DNA from: Pseudomonas taetrolens
Lineage (GTDB): Bacteria; Pseudomonadota; Gammaproteobacteria; Pseudomonadales; Pseudomonadaceae
DNA length: 64,000 bases
Assembly: GCF_900475285.1 (NCBI RefSeq)
Contig: NZ_LS483370.1
Coordinates: 4,540,001-4,604,000, forward strand
Reading direction: 5' to 3'
Shown here: in pieces, positions 40,812-49,801 of the stretch
Position numbering within the stretch: the first letter of the stretch is position 1
How the letters are laid out: each line of letters starts with the position of its first letter
The notes under the pieces: model-generated
What the model saw: the letters and a program-made list of their open reading frames with translations, nothing else
What the model was told of the DNA's origin: nothing
The model's database searches: none
Translations under genes and position numbers: made by a program

Positions 40812-40817
40812 TATGAT
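40812..40817 (+). promoter_or_regulatory. Possible -10 element before the YkgJ-family gene
   Basis: TATGAT at 40812-40817, with TTCACG about 16 nt upstream, is a plausible sigma-70 promoter about 35 nt before the chosen start codon. It is read by eye only. The rest of the 267-nt divergent gap from glgP holds no gene. Confidence 0.35.
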
Positions 40818-40851
40818 CGCGCGCCCTGATGCACGCTGGAATATAAGCCTG

Positions 40852-41286
40852 ATGAAGTCCAACCTGATTGCCGCCGCGGAAATCGACCGTCTCGATACCT
40901 GGGCCAAATACTCCGCGCCCATGTGCGGCTCCTGCATTTCCAGCTGCTGCACCTTGCCGGTCGAGGTCAAGGTCAAGGACCTTGTCCGCATCGGCCTCGT
41001 CGATGAGTTCGAGCTGGGTGACCCGCCCAAGAACATCGCCAAGCGCCTGCAGAAAGAAGGGATCGTAGAGCGCTTCAACCAGAAGTCGGGGATTTTCACC
41101 CTGCAGCGCATGAGCAATAACGACTGCCTGTTTCTGGATCGAAAATCGCGCATGTGCACCATCTACGAAAAGCGCCCCGACACGTGCCGCAACCACCCGC
41201 GAGTAGGCCCACGCCCTGGCTATTGCGCGTACATCCCCAAGGCCGTTGAACGTAAAAACAGCAGCGAGAAGCTGATGGTGTTCTAA
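40852..41286 (+). CDS. YkgJ-family cysteine cluster protein
   Basis: This 144-aa protein begins at ATG 40852 (MKSNLIAAAEIDRLD); the frame is open 23 codons upstream through the likely promoter. It carries the Cys cluster pattern expected for this Zn/Fe-binding family: CGSCISSCC near residues 26-33, then CLFLD, CTIYEKRPDTCRNHP and GYCAYIP. The biochemical role of the family is not established. It is monocistronic and followed by a REP pair and a bidirectional terminator. Confidence 0.88.
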   Translation: MKSNLIAAAEIDRLDTWAKYSAPMCGSCISSCCTLPVEVKVKDLVRIGLVDEFELGDPPKNIAKRLQKEGIVERFNQKSGIFTLQRMSNNDCLFLDRKSRMCTIYEKRPDTCRNHPRVGPRPGYCAYIPKAVERKNSSEKLMVF

Positions 41287-41295
41287 CCCTCGGCC

Positions 41296-41376
41296 CTGTA
41301 GCCGCTGCCGCAGGCTGCGATACGAGTTCGCAACGCCGCTGCGCGGCCCATCGCAGCCTGCGGCAGCGGCTACAGA
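41296..41376. repeat. REP-like inverted pair (GTAGCCGCTGCCGC family)
   Basis: CTGTAGCCGCTGCCGCAGGC and GCCTGCGGCAGCGGCTACAG are perfect reverse complements flanking a GCCGCTGCGCGGC-like centre. It is the cleanest copy of this family in the window. Confidence 0.8.
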
Positions 41377-41392
41377 GCAAATCCCGGACACA

Positions 41393-41429
41393 AAAAAACG
41401 CCCCCGACCGCAAGGTCGGGGGCGTTTTT
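41393..41429. terminator. Bidirectional terminator, YkgJ gene / typA
   Basis: An A run, ACGCCCCCGACC-GCAA-GGTCGGGGGCGT, then TTTT. It is a strong symmetrical hairpin between convergent genes. Confidence 0.93.
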
Positions 41430-41449
41430 GTAACCGCTAACTAAGTGAC

Positions 41450-43270
41450 TTAGTTTTTGGCTTTTTTGGCAGCGCGGGTACGCTCGCCTTCGTCCAGGAT
41501 CTTCTTACGAAGACGGATGGACTTAGGTGTCACTTCACACAGCTCGTCGTCCTGGATGAATTCCAGAGCTTGTTCCAGGGTGAATTTCACCGGTGGAACC
41601 AGAGCGATGGTTTCGTCTTTACCCGAAGCACGCATGTTGTCGAGCTTCTTGCCCTTGGTAGGGTTAACGCCCATGTCGGTGTCACGGCTGTTCAGACCAA
41701 CGATCTGACCGTTGTAGACTTCTTGACCGTGTTCAACGAACAGCTTGCCACGCGCCTGAAGAGTTTCCAGGGAGTAGGTCAGCGCCTTGCCAGTCTCAAC
41801 CGATACCAGAACGCCGTTCTGACGGCCGGACATGTGGCCCGACTTCATAACGTCGTAACGATCGAAGATCGAGGTCAGGATGCCAGCACCGTTGGTCAGG
41901 GTCAGGAACTGGTTACGGAAACCGATCAGACCACGAGCAGGGATGTTGTATTCCAGACGAACACGGCCTTTGCCATCCGGCACCATGTTGGTCAGGTCGC
42001 CCTTACGCAGGCCCATCTCTTCCATCACCTTGCCCTGAGAATCTTCAGGGGTGTCGATGGTTACGTTCTCGAACGGTTCGTGCTTCACGCCGTCAACAAG
42101 ACGGATGATCACTTCAGGACGACCAACGCCCATTTCGAAGCCTTCGCGACGCATGGTTTCGATCAGAACCGAAAGGTGCAGTTCGCCACGGCCGGAAACC
42201 TTGAACTTGTCAGCCGAGTCGCCTTCTTCAACGCGCAGTGCAACGTTGTACAGCAGCTCTTTGTCCAGACGTTCCTTGATGTTACGGGAAGTCACGAACT
42301 TGCCTTCTTTACCGCAGAAAGGCGAGTCGTTTACCTGGAAGGTCATGGAAACGGTTGGCTCGTCAACGGTCAACGGCTTCATCGCTTCAACGTTCAGCGG
42401 ATCACACAGGGTGTCGGAGATGAACAGCGAATCCATACCGCTGATGCAAACGATGTCGCCTGCCGAAGCTTCTTCAACGTCTACACGGTGCAGACCGTGG
42501 TGACCCATCAGCTTCAGGATACGACCGTTGCGTTTTTTGCCGTCAGCGTCGATGGCAACAACCGGAGTGTTCGGCTTGACGCGACCACGAGCGATACGGC
42601 CAACGCCGATAATGCCCAGGAAGCTGTTGTAGTCCAGTGCCGAGATTTGCATCTGGAACGGACCGTCACGGTCAACTTTTGGTGCCGGTACGTTGTCGAC
42701 GATCGACTGGTACAGCGGGGTCATGTCTTCAGCCATGTCGGTGTGGTCAAGACCAGCAATACCGTTCAGGGCGGAGGCGTAAACCACTTTGAAGTCCAGC
42801 TGTTCTTCGGTAGCACCCAGGTTGTCGAACAGGTCGAAGATCTGATCCAGAACCCAGTCCGGACGCGCGCCTGGACGGTCAACCTTGTTGATGACCACGA
42901 TTGGACGCAGGCCGGCTTCGAAAGCCTTCTTGGTCACGAAACGGGTTTGCGGCATAGGGCCGTCTTGAGCGTCAACCAGCAGCAGAACGGAGTCAACCAT
43001 CGACATTACGCGTTCAACTTCGCCGCCGAAGTCGGCGTGGCCCGGGGTGTCCACGATGTTGATGTGGTAGCCGTTCCAGTTGATAGCGGTGTTCTTGGCA
43101 AGAATGGTAATGCCGCGCTCTTTTTCCTGGTCGTTGGAGTCCATCACGCGCTCGTCGTTGAGCTCGTTGCGCTCCAGAGTGCCGGATTGACGCAAGAGTT
43201 TGTCTACCAGGGTAGTTTTACCGTGGTCAACGTGAGCAATGATGGCGATGTTACGTAGATTTTCGATCAC
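41450..43270 (-). CDS. typA: Ribosome-associated translational GTPase TypA/BipA
   Basis: This is a 606-aa translational GTPase that binds the 70S ribosome and aids 50S assembly and stress adaptation. The G1 loop is [15 protein letters not shown] (from residue 14), with G3 [16 protein letters not shown] (about 73) and G4 NKVDRPGA (about 127). EF-G-like domains II, III and V follow, and the BipA-specific C-terminal domain ends in KKAKN. Monocistronic. The 140-nt gap to the thiI stop shows no gene. Confidence 0.97.
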   Translation of the reverse strand: MIENLRNIAIIAHVDHGKTTLVDKLLRQSGTLERNELNDERVMDSNDQEKERGITILAKNTAINWNGYHINIVDTPGHADFGGEVERVMSMVDSVLLLVDAQDGPMPQTRFVTKKAFEAGLRPIVVINKVDRPGARPDWVLDQIFDLFDNLGATEEQLDFKVVYASALNGIAGLDHTDMAEDMTPLYQSIVDNVPAPKVDRDGPFQMQISALDYNSFLGIIGVGRIARGRVKPNTPVVAIDADGKKRNGRILKLMGHHGLHRVDVEEASAGDIVCISGMDSLFISDTLCDPLNVEAMKPLTVDEPTVSMTFQVNDSPFCGKEGKFVTSRNIKERLDKELLYNVALRVEEGDSADKFKVSGRGELHLSVLIETMRREGFEMGVGRPEVIIRLVDGVKHEPFENVTIDTPEDSQGKVMEEMGLRKGDLTNMVPDGKGRVRLEYNIPARGLIGFRNQFLTLTNGAGILTSIFDRYDVMKSGHMSGRQNGVLVSVETGKALTYSLETLQARGKLFVEHGQEVYNGQIVGLNSRDTDMGVNPTKGKKLDNMRASGKDETIALVPPVKFTLEQALEFIQDDELCEVTPKSIRLRKKILDEGERTRAAKKAKN

Positions 43271-43410
43271 TTGTGTATCTCGATCAGAGGATTCGGTGTG
43301 CTGACTGAGTCCAGGCAGCGATTAACAGTAGAGTCCGTAAAAGCCGTTACAGCTTGACGGCGGCGTCGGGGGGCCGGTGACGCAGGCCACAGGCATACAG
43401 CCCCGGGCTC

Positions 43411-44865
43411 TTAGCTCGGTCGATAAACGCGCACATTGGCATGTCCCTCACTGAGCAAATGGTGGGCATGCAGGCGACTCATCACGCCTTTGTCGCAATA
43501 CAACAGGTACTGACGGGTATCATCCAGTTCCTTGAAGCGGCTGTTCAGTGCATAGAACGGCAACGCTTGTACTTCGATGCCAGCCAGTTCCAGCGGTTGA
43601 TCTTCCTGAGCATCCGGGTGACGGATGTCGATCACGATCTGACCCGCGAGCACCTCGCTGACCTCTTCGACTTGCAAGTCCTGGCCCAACTCATCGATCA
43701 CACGATCGATCGGCACCAGTTTGGCCCGCTCAAGCGCTCGCTCAAGCACGGCCATATCGAACTGTTGTTCTTCGTACTCCACGCGGTTGCGTTTTGCGTG
43801 GGTCTTGGGGTTAACCGAAATCACCCCGCAATATTCAGGCATGTGCTTGGCGAAATCGGCCGTACCGATTTGCACCGCCTGGTCGATGATGTCCTGCTTA
43901 TGGCTGGCAATCAGTGGGCGCAACACCAGTTTGTCGGTCACGCAATCAATCACCGACAGGTTGGGCAGCGTCTGGCTGGACACCTGGGAAATCGCCTCGC
44001 CGGTCACCAGCGCATCGATTTCGAGCCGGTCCGCAATACGGGACGCAGCGCGTAACATCATACGCTTCAAAATGACGCCCATATGACTGTTATCGACTTT
44101 GCCGAGAATTTCCCCCAAAACTTCTTCGAACGGAACGCTGACAAACAGCACGCGCTGCGAGCTGCCGTACTTCTTCCATATATAGTGCGCGACTTCCATC
44201 ACGCCCAGTTCGTGGGCACGCCCGCCGAGGTTGAAGAAGCAAAAGTGGCTCATCAGGCCGCGGCGCATGATCTGGTAGGCCGCTACCGTCGAGTCGAAGC
44301 CGCCGGACATCAACACCAGGGTCTGCTCAAGCGCCCCCAGTGGATAACCGCCGATGCTGTCGTGCTGGCTGTGGATCACAAACAACCGTTGGTCGCGAAT
44401 TTCGATACGGACTTCAATTTCCGGGTTTTTCAGCGAAATTCCGGCGGCACCACACTGACGCCGCAGCTGGCTGCCGACGTATTTTTCGACTTCCATGGAC
44501 GAAAACGGGTGCTTGCCAGCGCGCTTGCAGCGCACCGAAAAGACTTTACCCGCCAACGTTTCACCGAAGTGCAATTTGCACTTGGCAACGACGTCGTCGA
44601 AATCGCCCAAAGGGTACTCATCGACTTGCAGGAAATGCGCGATGCCCGGCATGCAGCTCAGGCGATCAGTCATTTCCTTCAAGGCTTTGGGGTCACTCAC
44701 GCGCGTTTGCAGCTCGATGTTGTCCCACACGCCTGTCACCACCACAGCCGGGTCCAGATCGCGGAGCACGGCACGGATGTTTTTGGCCAATTGACGGACG
44801 AAACGCATCCGAACCGGACGGCTCTTGATCGTGATTTCGGGGAAGACTTTAACGATTAGTTTCAT
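43411..44865 (-). CDS. thiI: tRNA 4-thiouridine synthetase ThiI
   Basis: ThiI inserts sulphur at U8 of tRNA and takes part in thiamine thiazole sulphur transfer. The start at 44865 ([15 protein letters not shown]) fits homologues; 21 further codons upstream are open but unlike the family. The product is 484 aa. The THUMP domain spans about 60-165, the PP-loop is [14 protein letters not shown] (about 181-194), and the C-terminal rhodanese domain has its persulphide Cys near residue 457 ([11 protein letters not shown]). The second Cys of the disulphide relay is in MPEYCGVIS. It is divergent from glnA. Confidence 0.96.
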   Translation of the reverse strand: MKLIVKVFPEITIKSRPVRMRFVRQLAKNIRAVLRDLDPAVVVTGVWDNIELQTRVSDPKALKEMTDRLSCMPGIAHFLQVDEYPLGDFDDVVAKCKLHFGETLAGKVFSVRCKRAGKHPFSSMEVEKYVGSQLRRQCGAAGISLKNPEIEVRIEIRDQRLFVIHSQHDSIGGYPLGALEQTLVLMSGGFDSTVAAYQIMRRGLMSHFCFFNLGGRAHELGVMEVAHYIWKKYGSSQRVLFVSVPFEEVLGEILGKVDNSHMGVILKRMMLRAASRIADRLEIDALVTGEAISQVSSQTLPNLSVIDCVTDKLVLRPLIASHKQDIIDQAVQIGTADFAKHMPEYCGVISVNPKTHAKRNRVEYEEQQFDMAVLERALERAKLVPIDRVIDELGQDLQVEEVSEVLAGQIVIDIRHPDAQEDQPLELAGIEVQALPFYALNSRFKELDDTRQYLLYCDKGVMSRLHAHHLLSEGHANVRVYRPS

Positions 44866-44961
44866 GAAAACAGCGCGCGAGCAGCCTGCCAAAAAAGGGG
44901 GGCGCGGATTATAGCGGAAATTGCTCAAGGTTTAACCAGTTATCGTACAAACGGTTTTTCG

Positions 44962-45009
44962 CGCACCAAAATAGAACATAAAGCGTGGATTTCGCCTCAT
45001 TTGGGTGCG
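44962..45009 (+). promoter_or_regulatory. Two NtrC-like enhancer sites upstream of glnA
   Basis: Half-site pairs with 5-nt spacers resemble TGCACY-N5-RGTGCA. They are CGCACC-AAAAT-AGAACA at 44962-44978 (second half weak) and CGCCTC-ATTTG-GGTGCG at 44993-45009 (first half weak). Their centres are 31 bp apart, at about -139 and -108 from the predicted start, the spacing of the classical E. coli glnAp2 enhancer. Confidence 0.6.
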
Positions 45010-45082
45010 ATTAATCCCGCTAATAGGTAGTCTGCGGCGCTAACGCGCTTGAGATTGGGGCATTCCGCCCAAGTCGGGGCAC

Positions 45083-45098
45083 TGGCATGCAATTTGCT
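45083..45098 (+). promoter_or_regulatory. Sigma-54 promoter of glnA
   Basis: TGGCATGCAATTTGCT matches the consensus TGGCAYRNNNNTTGCW at every position. It lies 101 nt before the glnA start codon. RpoN/NtrC control of glnA is established in enterics and pseudomonads. Confidence 0.85.
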
Positions 45099-45198
45099 CC
45101 CTTGTGAGGCAGGTCGCCTTGGCAGAGTATTCGCGCCGGCATCAACCACATTTAACGGGCTACTCCACTACCAGCCCGAAGCCACCCCGGAGGACACT

Positions 45199-46605
45199 AT
45201 GTCGAAGTCGGTTCAACTCATCAAAGATCATGACGTCAAGTGGATTGATCTGCGCTTCACTGACACCAAAGGCACTCAGCACCACGTAACCATGCCGGCT
45301 CGTGATGCGCTCGATGAAAACTTCTTCACCGACGGCAAAATGTTCGACGGCTCCTCCATTGCTGGCTGGAAAGGCATCGAAGCGTCCGACATGATCCTGC
45401 TGCCAGACGACAGCACTGCCGTTCTGGACCCGTTCACCGAACAGCCTACGCTGATCCTGGTGTGCGACATCATCGAACCTTCGACCATGCAAGGCTATGA
45501 CCGCGACCCACGCGCCATCGCTACCCGTGCCGAGGAATACCTGAAGTCCACCGGTATCGGCGACACCGTATTCGTCGGTCCAGAACCTGAGTTCTTCATC
45601 TTCGACCAAGTGAAGTTCAAGTCCGACATCTCCGGCTCCATGTTCAAGATCTACTCCGAACAAGGCTCCTGGATGTCCGACCAGGACGTGGAAGGCGGCA
45701 ACAAAGGCCACCGTCCAGGCGTCAAAGGCGGCTACTTCCCGGTTCCGCCGTTCGACCATGACCACGAAATCCGTACCTCCATGTGCAACGCCATGGAAGA
45801 GATGGGCCTGGTCATCGAAGTTCACCACCACGAAGTGGCAACGGCTGGCCAGAACGAAATCGGCGTGCAGTTCAACACCCTGGTGAAAAAGGCTGACGAA
45901 GTTCAGACCCTGAAATACTGCGTACACAACGTGGCAGACGCTTACGGCCGTACCGCTACTTTCATGCCTAAGCCTCTGTACGGCGACAACGGCTCGGGCA
46001 TGCACGTCCACATGTCCATCTCCAAGGAAGGCAAGAACACCTTCGCTGGCGAAGGCTATGCCGGCCTGTCCGACACCGCTCTGTACTTCATCGGCGGCAT
46101 CATCAAGCACGGTAAGGCCCTGAACGGCTTCACCAACCCGGCTACCAACTCCTACAAGCGTCTGGTACCAGGTTTCGAAGCACCGGTCATGCTGGCCTAC
46201 TCGGCTCGCAACCGTTCCGCATCGATCCGTATTCCTTACGTGTCCAGCCCTAAGGCGCGCCGTATCGAAGCACGCTTCCCGGATCCGGCAGCCAACCCGT
46301 ACCTGTGCTTCGCAGCACTGATGATGGCTGGTCTGGACGGTATCCAGAACAAGATCCACCCTGGCGACGCTGCTGACAAAAACCTGTACGACCTGCCGCC
46401 TGAAGAGGCGAAAGAGATCCCACAAGTTTGCGGCAGCCTGAAAGAAGCCCTGGAAGAGCTGGACAAAGGTCGTGCGTTCCTGACCAAAGGCGGCGTTTTC
46501 AGCGACGATTTCATCGACGCCTACATCGCCCTGAAAAGCGAAGAAGAAATCCAGGTACGTACCTTCGTACACCCACTGGAATACGAGCTGTACTACAGCT
46601 GCTGA
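45199..46605 (+). CDS. glnA: Glutamine synthetase, type I
   Basis: GlnA makes glutamine from glutamate, ammonium and ATP, the main ammonium-assimilation enzyme when nitrogen is scarce. The start at 45199 has CCGGAGGA 5 nt upstream and yields 468 aa, the standard GSI length. Seen are the DGSSIAGW loop (about residue 51), the metal/ATP region [10 protein letters not shown] (about 127), [10 protein letters not shown] and the adenylylation loop [10 protein letters not shown] (Tyr near 397). GlnE-type control by adenylylation is therefore likely. A terminator follows. Confidence 0.98.
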   Translation: MSKSVQLIKDHDVKWIDLRFTDTKGTQHHVTMPARDALDENFFTDGKMFDGSSIAGWKGIEASDMILLPDDSTAVLDPFTEQPTLILVCDIIEPSTMQGYDRDPRAIATRAEEYLKSTGIGDTVFVGPEPEFFIFDQVKFKSDISGSMFKIYSEQGSWMSDQDVEGGNKGHRPGVKGGYFPVPPFDHDHEIRTSMCNAMEEMGLVIEVHHHEVATAGQNEIGVQFNTLVKKADEVQTLKYCVHNVADAYGRTATFMPKPLYGDNGSGMHVHMSISKEGKNTFAGEGYAGLSDTALYFIGGIIKHGKALNGFTNPATNSYKRLVPGFEAPVMLAYSARNRSASIRIPYVSSPKARRIEARFPDPAANPYLCFAALMMAGLDGIQNKIHPGDAADKNLYDLPPEEAKEIPQVCGSLKEALEELDKGRAFLTKGGVFSDDFIDAYIALKSEEEIQVRTFVHPLEYELYYSC

Positions 46606-46635
46606 TCCAGTAGCGTTCGCGCAAGCGACGTGATT

Positions 46636-46664
46636 TAAAAAGGCTTCCTTCGGGAGGCCTTTTT
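46636..46664 (+). terminator. Terminator after glnA
   Basis: AAAAAGGCTTCC-TTCG-GGAGGCC followed by a T tract, 31 nt after the glnA stop. Confidence 0.9.
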
Positions 46665-46754
46665 TATGGGCGGCCTGGCGGTATTCAAGGCGAGCCAGGG
46701 TGGATGCTCCTGGCAATCCGCACGTGTGAGCCCGACTGAAACCTTTCATCCAAT

Positions 46755-46773
46755 TTGCACTATATTGGTGCAA
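46755..46773 (+). promoter_or_regulatory. NtrC binding site upstream of ntrB
   Basis: TTGCACTATATTGGTGCAA is a near-perfect dyad and an exact TGCACY-N5-GGTGCA site. TATATT inside it could be a -10 element, so bound NtrC might repress a sigma-70 promoter, as at enteric glnL. Confidence 0.75.
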
Positions 46774-46909
46774 TCACTGCTTAAATATTATCTGACCACC
46801 CCACTTTGGTTCAAAACGTCTCGATGACGGGGCTGCGACGCCATTAAATCGGGCTCAAGGCGCCTATTTCAGGTGATTCGCGCTTCTTTTCGGAGCTTTG
46901 GTTTGGTTT

Positions 46910-46925
46910 TTGCATTTTCCTTGCA
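46910..46925 (+). promoter_or_regulatory. Weak candidate sigma-54 promoter for ntrBC
   Basis: TTGCATTTTCCTTGCA has a good -12 (TTGCA) but lacks the first G of the -24 GG. It lies about 170 nt downstream of the NtrC dyad and 38 nt before the ntrB start. Confidence 0.35.
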
Positions 46926-46963
46926 CCAGCGCCTCACTCGCGCATGCAATCCGGGATCGTCCC

Positions 46964-48049
46964 ATGACCATCAGTGATGCCCTGCACCGTCTGTTACTCG
47001 ACAACCTGACCACCGCCACGCTTTTGCTCAATGCCGACTTGCGGCTTGAGTACATGAACCCTGCGGCGGAAATGCTGCTGGCCATTAGCGGTCAACGCAG
47101 TCATGGGCAATTCATCAGCGAGCTGTTCACTGAGTCCACCGAAGCACTGCACTCATTGCGCCAGGCTGTTGAGCAGGCCCACCCGTTTACCAAGCGCGAG
47201 GCCATGCTGACTTCGCTCACCGGCCAATCCCTTACAGTGGATTACGCCGTAACGCCGATCCTGAGCAATGGCAACACCCTGTTGCTGCTCGAGGTTCACC
47301 CCCGCGACCGACTGCTGCGCATCACCAAGGAAGAGGCCCAACTGTCCAAGCAGGAAACCAGCAAGATGCTGGTGCGCGGCCTGGCCCACGAAATCAAAAA
47401 CCCGTTGGGTGGCATTCGCGGCGCGGCGCAGCTGCTGGCGCGGCAGTTGCCCGACGAAAGCCTGCGCGACTACACCAATGTCATCATCGAAGAAGCCGAC
47501 CGCCTGCGTAACCTGGTCGATCGCATGCTGGGCTCAAATAAACTGCCTTCGCTGGCCATGACCAATGTTCACGAAGTCCTCGAGCGCGTGTGCAATCTGG
47601 TTGAAGCCGAGACGCAAGGCAGCATCACGCTGGTGCGTGACTACGACCCGAGCCTGCCCGACTTGCTGATCGACCGTGAGCAGATGATTCAGGCCGTGCT
47701 CAATATCGTGCGTAACGCCATGCAGGCCATCAGCAGCCAGAACGAGCTGCGCCTGGGACGCATCACGCTGCGCACCCGCGCCATGCGCCAGTTCACCATT
47801 GGCCATATTCGTCATCGATTGGTGACGAAAATAGAAATCATCGATAACGGGCCAGGCATACCGGCCGAGCTGCAGGACACCCTGTTTTTTCCGATGGTCA
47901 GCGGCCGCCCTGACGGCACCGGGCTGGGCCTTGCCATCACCCAAAACATCATTAGTCAGCACCAGGGGTTGATCGAGTGTGAAAGCCACGCCGGCCACAC
48001 ACTCTTCTCGATCTTTCTACCACTGGAACAAGGAGCCGCATCGACATGA
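46964..48049 (+). CDS. ntrB: Nitrogen regulation sensor kinase NtrB (GlnL)
   Basis: This soluble histidine kinase/phosphatase for NtrC responds to PII. The start at 46964 (MTISDALHRLLLDNL) gives 361 aa. A PAS sensor domain (about 10-115), an H-box RGLAHEIKNPLGGIRG with His142, and an ATPase domain with NIVRNAMQAIS, DNGPGIP and GTGLGLAITQNI are present. There is no membrane segment, as usual. The stop overlaps the ntrC start (ATGA), so the two are made together. Confidence 0.96.
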   Translation: MTISDALHRLLLDNLTTATLLLNADLRLEYMNPAAEMLLAISGQRSHGQFISELFTESTEALHSLRQAVEQAHPFTKREAMLTSLTGQSLTVDYAVTPILSNGNTLLLLEVHPRDRLLRITKEEAQLSKQETSKMLVRGLAHEIKNPLGGIRGAAQLLARQLPDESLRDYTNVIIEEADRLRNLVDRMLGSNKLPSLAMTNVHEVLERVCNLVEAETQGSITLVRDYDPSLPDLLIDREQMIQAVLNIVRNAMQAISSQNELRLGRITLRTRAMRQFTIGHIRHRLVTKIEIIDNGPGIPAELQDTLFFPMVSGRPDGTGLGLAITQNIISQHQGLIECESHAGHTLFSIFLPLEQGAAST

Positions 48050-49479
48050 GCCGAAGTGAAACCGTGTGGATCGTCGACGACGACCGTTCAATCCGTTGGG
48101 TTCTGGAAAAAGCCTTGCAGCAGGAAGGCATGACCACACAAAGCTTCGACAGCGCCGATGGAGTGATGAGCCGCCTGGCTCGCCAGCAGCCTGACGTGAT
48201 CATTTCTGACATTCGCATGCCCGGCTCCAGCGGCCTGGACTTGCTGGCCAAGATTCGCGAGCAGCACCCGCGCCTGCCGGTGATCATCATGACCGCCCAC
48301 TCGGACCTGGACAGCGCGGTGGCGTCTTACCAGGGCGGCGCATTCGAATACCTGCCCAAGCCGTTCGATGTCGATGAAGCGGTGTCACTGGTCAAGCGTG
48401 CCAATCAGCATGCCCAGGAACAACAAGGCCTGGATGTGACACCGATACTCGCCCGCACGCCCGAAATCATCGGTGAAGCCCCGGCGATGCAAGAGGTGTT
48501 TCGTGCCATTGGCCGCCTGAGCCACTCCAACATCACCGTGCTGATCAATGGCGAGTCAGGCACCGGTAAAGAGCTGGTCGCCCACGCTCTGCACCGCCAC
48601 AGCCCGCGTGCGGCATCACCGTTCATTGCCTTGAACATGGCGGCGATCCCAAAGGACCTGATGGAGTCCGAGCTGTTCGGCCATGAAAAGGGCGCGTTCA
48701 CTGGCGCCGCCAACTTGCGTCGCGGCCGTTTCGAGCAAGCCGATGGCGGGACGTTGTTCCTGGATGAAATCGGCGACATGCCCGCTGACACCCAGACCCG
48801 TCTGCTGCGGGTACTGGCCGATGGTGAGTTCTATCGGGTCGGTGGGCACACCCCGGTCAAGGTCGATGTGCGCATCATTGCCGCCACGCACCAGAACCTC
48901 GAAACCCTGGTGCAGGCCGGCAAGTTCCGTGAAGACTTGTTCCATCGCCTGAACGTGATCCGCATCCATATCCCGCGTCTGTCGGACCGTCGTGAAGACA
49001 TCCCGACCTTGACCCGGCACTTCCTCAGCAGCGCTGCACAAGAACTGTCCGTCGAGCCCAAACTGTTAAAAACCGAGACCGAGCAGTATCTGAAGAACCT
49101 GCCGTGGCCGGGCAACGTGCGTCAGCTGGAAAACACCTGCCGCTGGATTACGGTGATGGCTTCGGGCCGTGAAGTGCACATCAGTGACTTGCCACCCGAA
49201 CTGTTGAACCTGCAACAGGACGCGTCTCCCATTACAAACTGGGAACAAGCCCTTCGCCAATGGGCCGACCAGGCCCTTGGCCGTGGCCAGTCGAATCTGC
49301 TCGACAGCGCCGTACCTACCTTTGAGCGGATCATGATCGAGACAGCCCTCAAGCACACCGCAGGCCGACGCCGTGATGCGGCCGTGCTGCTGGGCTGGGG
49401 CCGCAACACCTTGACCCGCAAGATCAAAGAGCTGGGAATGAAGATTGATGGCGACGAGGATGAGAGCGACGAGGCTTAA
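48046..49479 (+). CDS. ntrC: Nitrogen regulation response regulator NtrC (GlnG)
   Basis: This sigma-54 enhancer-binding protein has 477 aa. The receiver domain has phospho-acceptor Asp55 (ISDIRMPG). The AAA+ domain has Walker A GESGTGKE at 169-176 and the sigma-54-contacting GAFTGA loop at 216-221. The C-terminal Fis-type HTH ends GRRRDAAVLLGWGRNTLTRK. A 4-nt overlap with ntrB and a terminator 87 nt after the stop define the operon. Likely targets in this window are glnA, ntrB and the nrsZ-like RNA. Confidence 0.97.
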   Translation: MSRSETVWIVDDDRSIRWVLEKALQQEGMTTQSFDSADGVMSRLARQQPDVIISDIRMPGSSGLDLLAKIREQHPRLPVIIMTAHSDLDSAVASYQGGAFEYLPKPFDVDEAVSLVKRANQHAQEQQGLDVTPILARTPEIIGEAPAMQEVFRAIGRLSHSNITVLINGESGTGKELVAHALHRHSPRAASPFIALNMAAIPKDLMESELFGHEKGAFTGAANLRRGRFEQADGGTLFLDEIGDMPADTQTRLLRVLADGEFYRVGGHTPVKVDVRIIAATHQNLETLVQAGKFREDLFHRLNVIRIHIPRLSDRREDIPTLTRHFLSSAAQELSVEPKLLKTETEQYLKNLPWPGNVRQLENTCRWITVMASGREVHISDLPPELLNLQQDASPITNWEQALRQWADQALGRGQSNLLDSAVPTFERIMIETALKHTAGRRRDAAVLLGWGRNTLTRKIKELGMKIDGDEDESDEA

Positions 49480-49505
49480 GGCAGACGCACCACGCTCAAG
49501 CAACA

Positions 49506-49522
49506 CGCACTATTAGCGTGCG
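49506..49522 (+). promoter_or_regulatory. NtrC-like enhancer site upstream of the nrsZ-like RNA
   Basis: CGCACT-ATTAG-CGTGCG contains the perfect dyad GCAC-N7-GTGC and fits TGCACY-N5-RGTGCA apart from the outermost bases. Its centre is about 142 bp before the predicted RNA start. Confidence 0.65.
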
Positions 49523-49565
49523 AAGCTCTAGAACAGTACTTTCAGCCAAGTTATGACCCTAAACC

Positions 49566-49592
49566 CAAAAGCCCCGGAATCCGGGGCTTTTG
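49566..49592 (+). terminator. Terminator after ntrC
   Basis: AAAAGCCCCGG-AAT-CCGGGGCTTTT, a symmetrical stem with a T run. It separates ntrBC from the downstream RNA promoter. Confidence 0.92.
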
Positions 49593-49629
49593 CGTATGAG
49601 TGATAAAAAATCCGTCAAAAATCAAAAAC

Positions 49630-49645
49630 TGGCACGTGCCCTGCA
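49630..49645 (+). promoter_or_regulatory. Sigma-54 promoter of the nrsZ-like RNA
   Basis: TGGCACGTGCCCTGCA fits TGGCAYRNNNNTTGCW with a single mismatch (T to C at the first T of the -12 element). No coding frame follows, consistent with an RNA gene. Confidence 0.75.
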
Positions 49646-49655
49646 ATAACCCTTA

Positions 49656-49801
49656 TCAGGCAACACCGCTTTAGGGGACCTTGATACAGGCAGGTCAAGA
49701 CTCCCCACTTTTACACCCGCAGCCTTGATGCCTCTTGCATCAAGGCGCACCCCGCTTTTGGGGAACCCGGTACAGGCAGGCCGGAATTCCCTCTTTTATT
49801 G
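49656..49801 (+). ncRNA. nrsZ: NrsZ-like nitrogen-regulated small RNA
   Basis: The gap after ntrC encodes a strongly structured RNA in three parts. Hairpin 1 (49674-49706) has outer stem GGGGA/TCCCC, inner stem CTTGA/TCAAG and loop TACAGGCAGG. The middle hairpin (49722-49746) has the perfect 9-bp stem GCCTTGATG/CATCAAGGC with loop CCTCTTG. Hairpin 2 (49761-49791) has GGGAA/TTCCC, CCGG/CCGG and the same loop TACAGGCAGG, then CTCTTTTATT as terminator. The loops are identical while the stems differ but still pair. The location next to ntrC and the sigma-54/NtrC elements match NrsZ (P11), reported in P. aeruginosa as induced by NtrBC-RpoN and affecting swarming. The 5' end is estimated as 12 nt after the -12 element. 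Its end overlaps the last codon of the convergent gene. Confidence 0.8.

Noticed and set aside
41570..43258. A 562-codon plus-strand frame opposite typA
   Set aside because: A shadow of TypA codon bias. It has no ribosome site and no family resemblance.
45160..46773. A 537-codon open frame on the minus strand opposite glnA
   Set aside because: It is an antisense shadow of a highly biased gene: GSI on the plus strand has every family motif, promoter and ribosome site. The antisense protein has no recognisable domain.
49656..49801. Repeats spaced 86 nt apart as a possible CRISPR or tandem repeat array
   Set aside because: There are only two copies. The repeats are hairpins with covarying stems, and a sigma-54 promoter precedes them; an RNA gene fits and an array does not.
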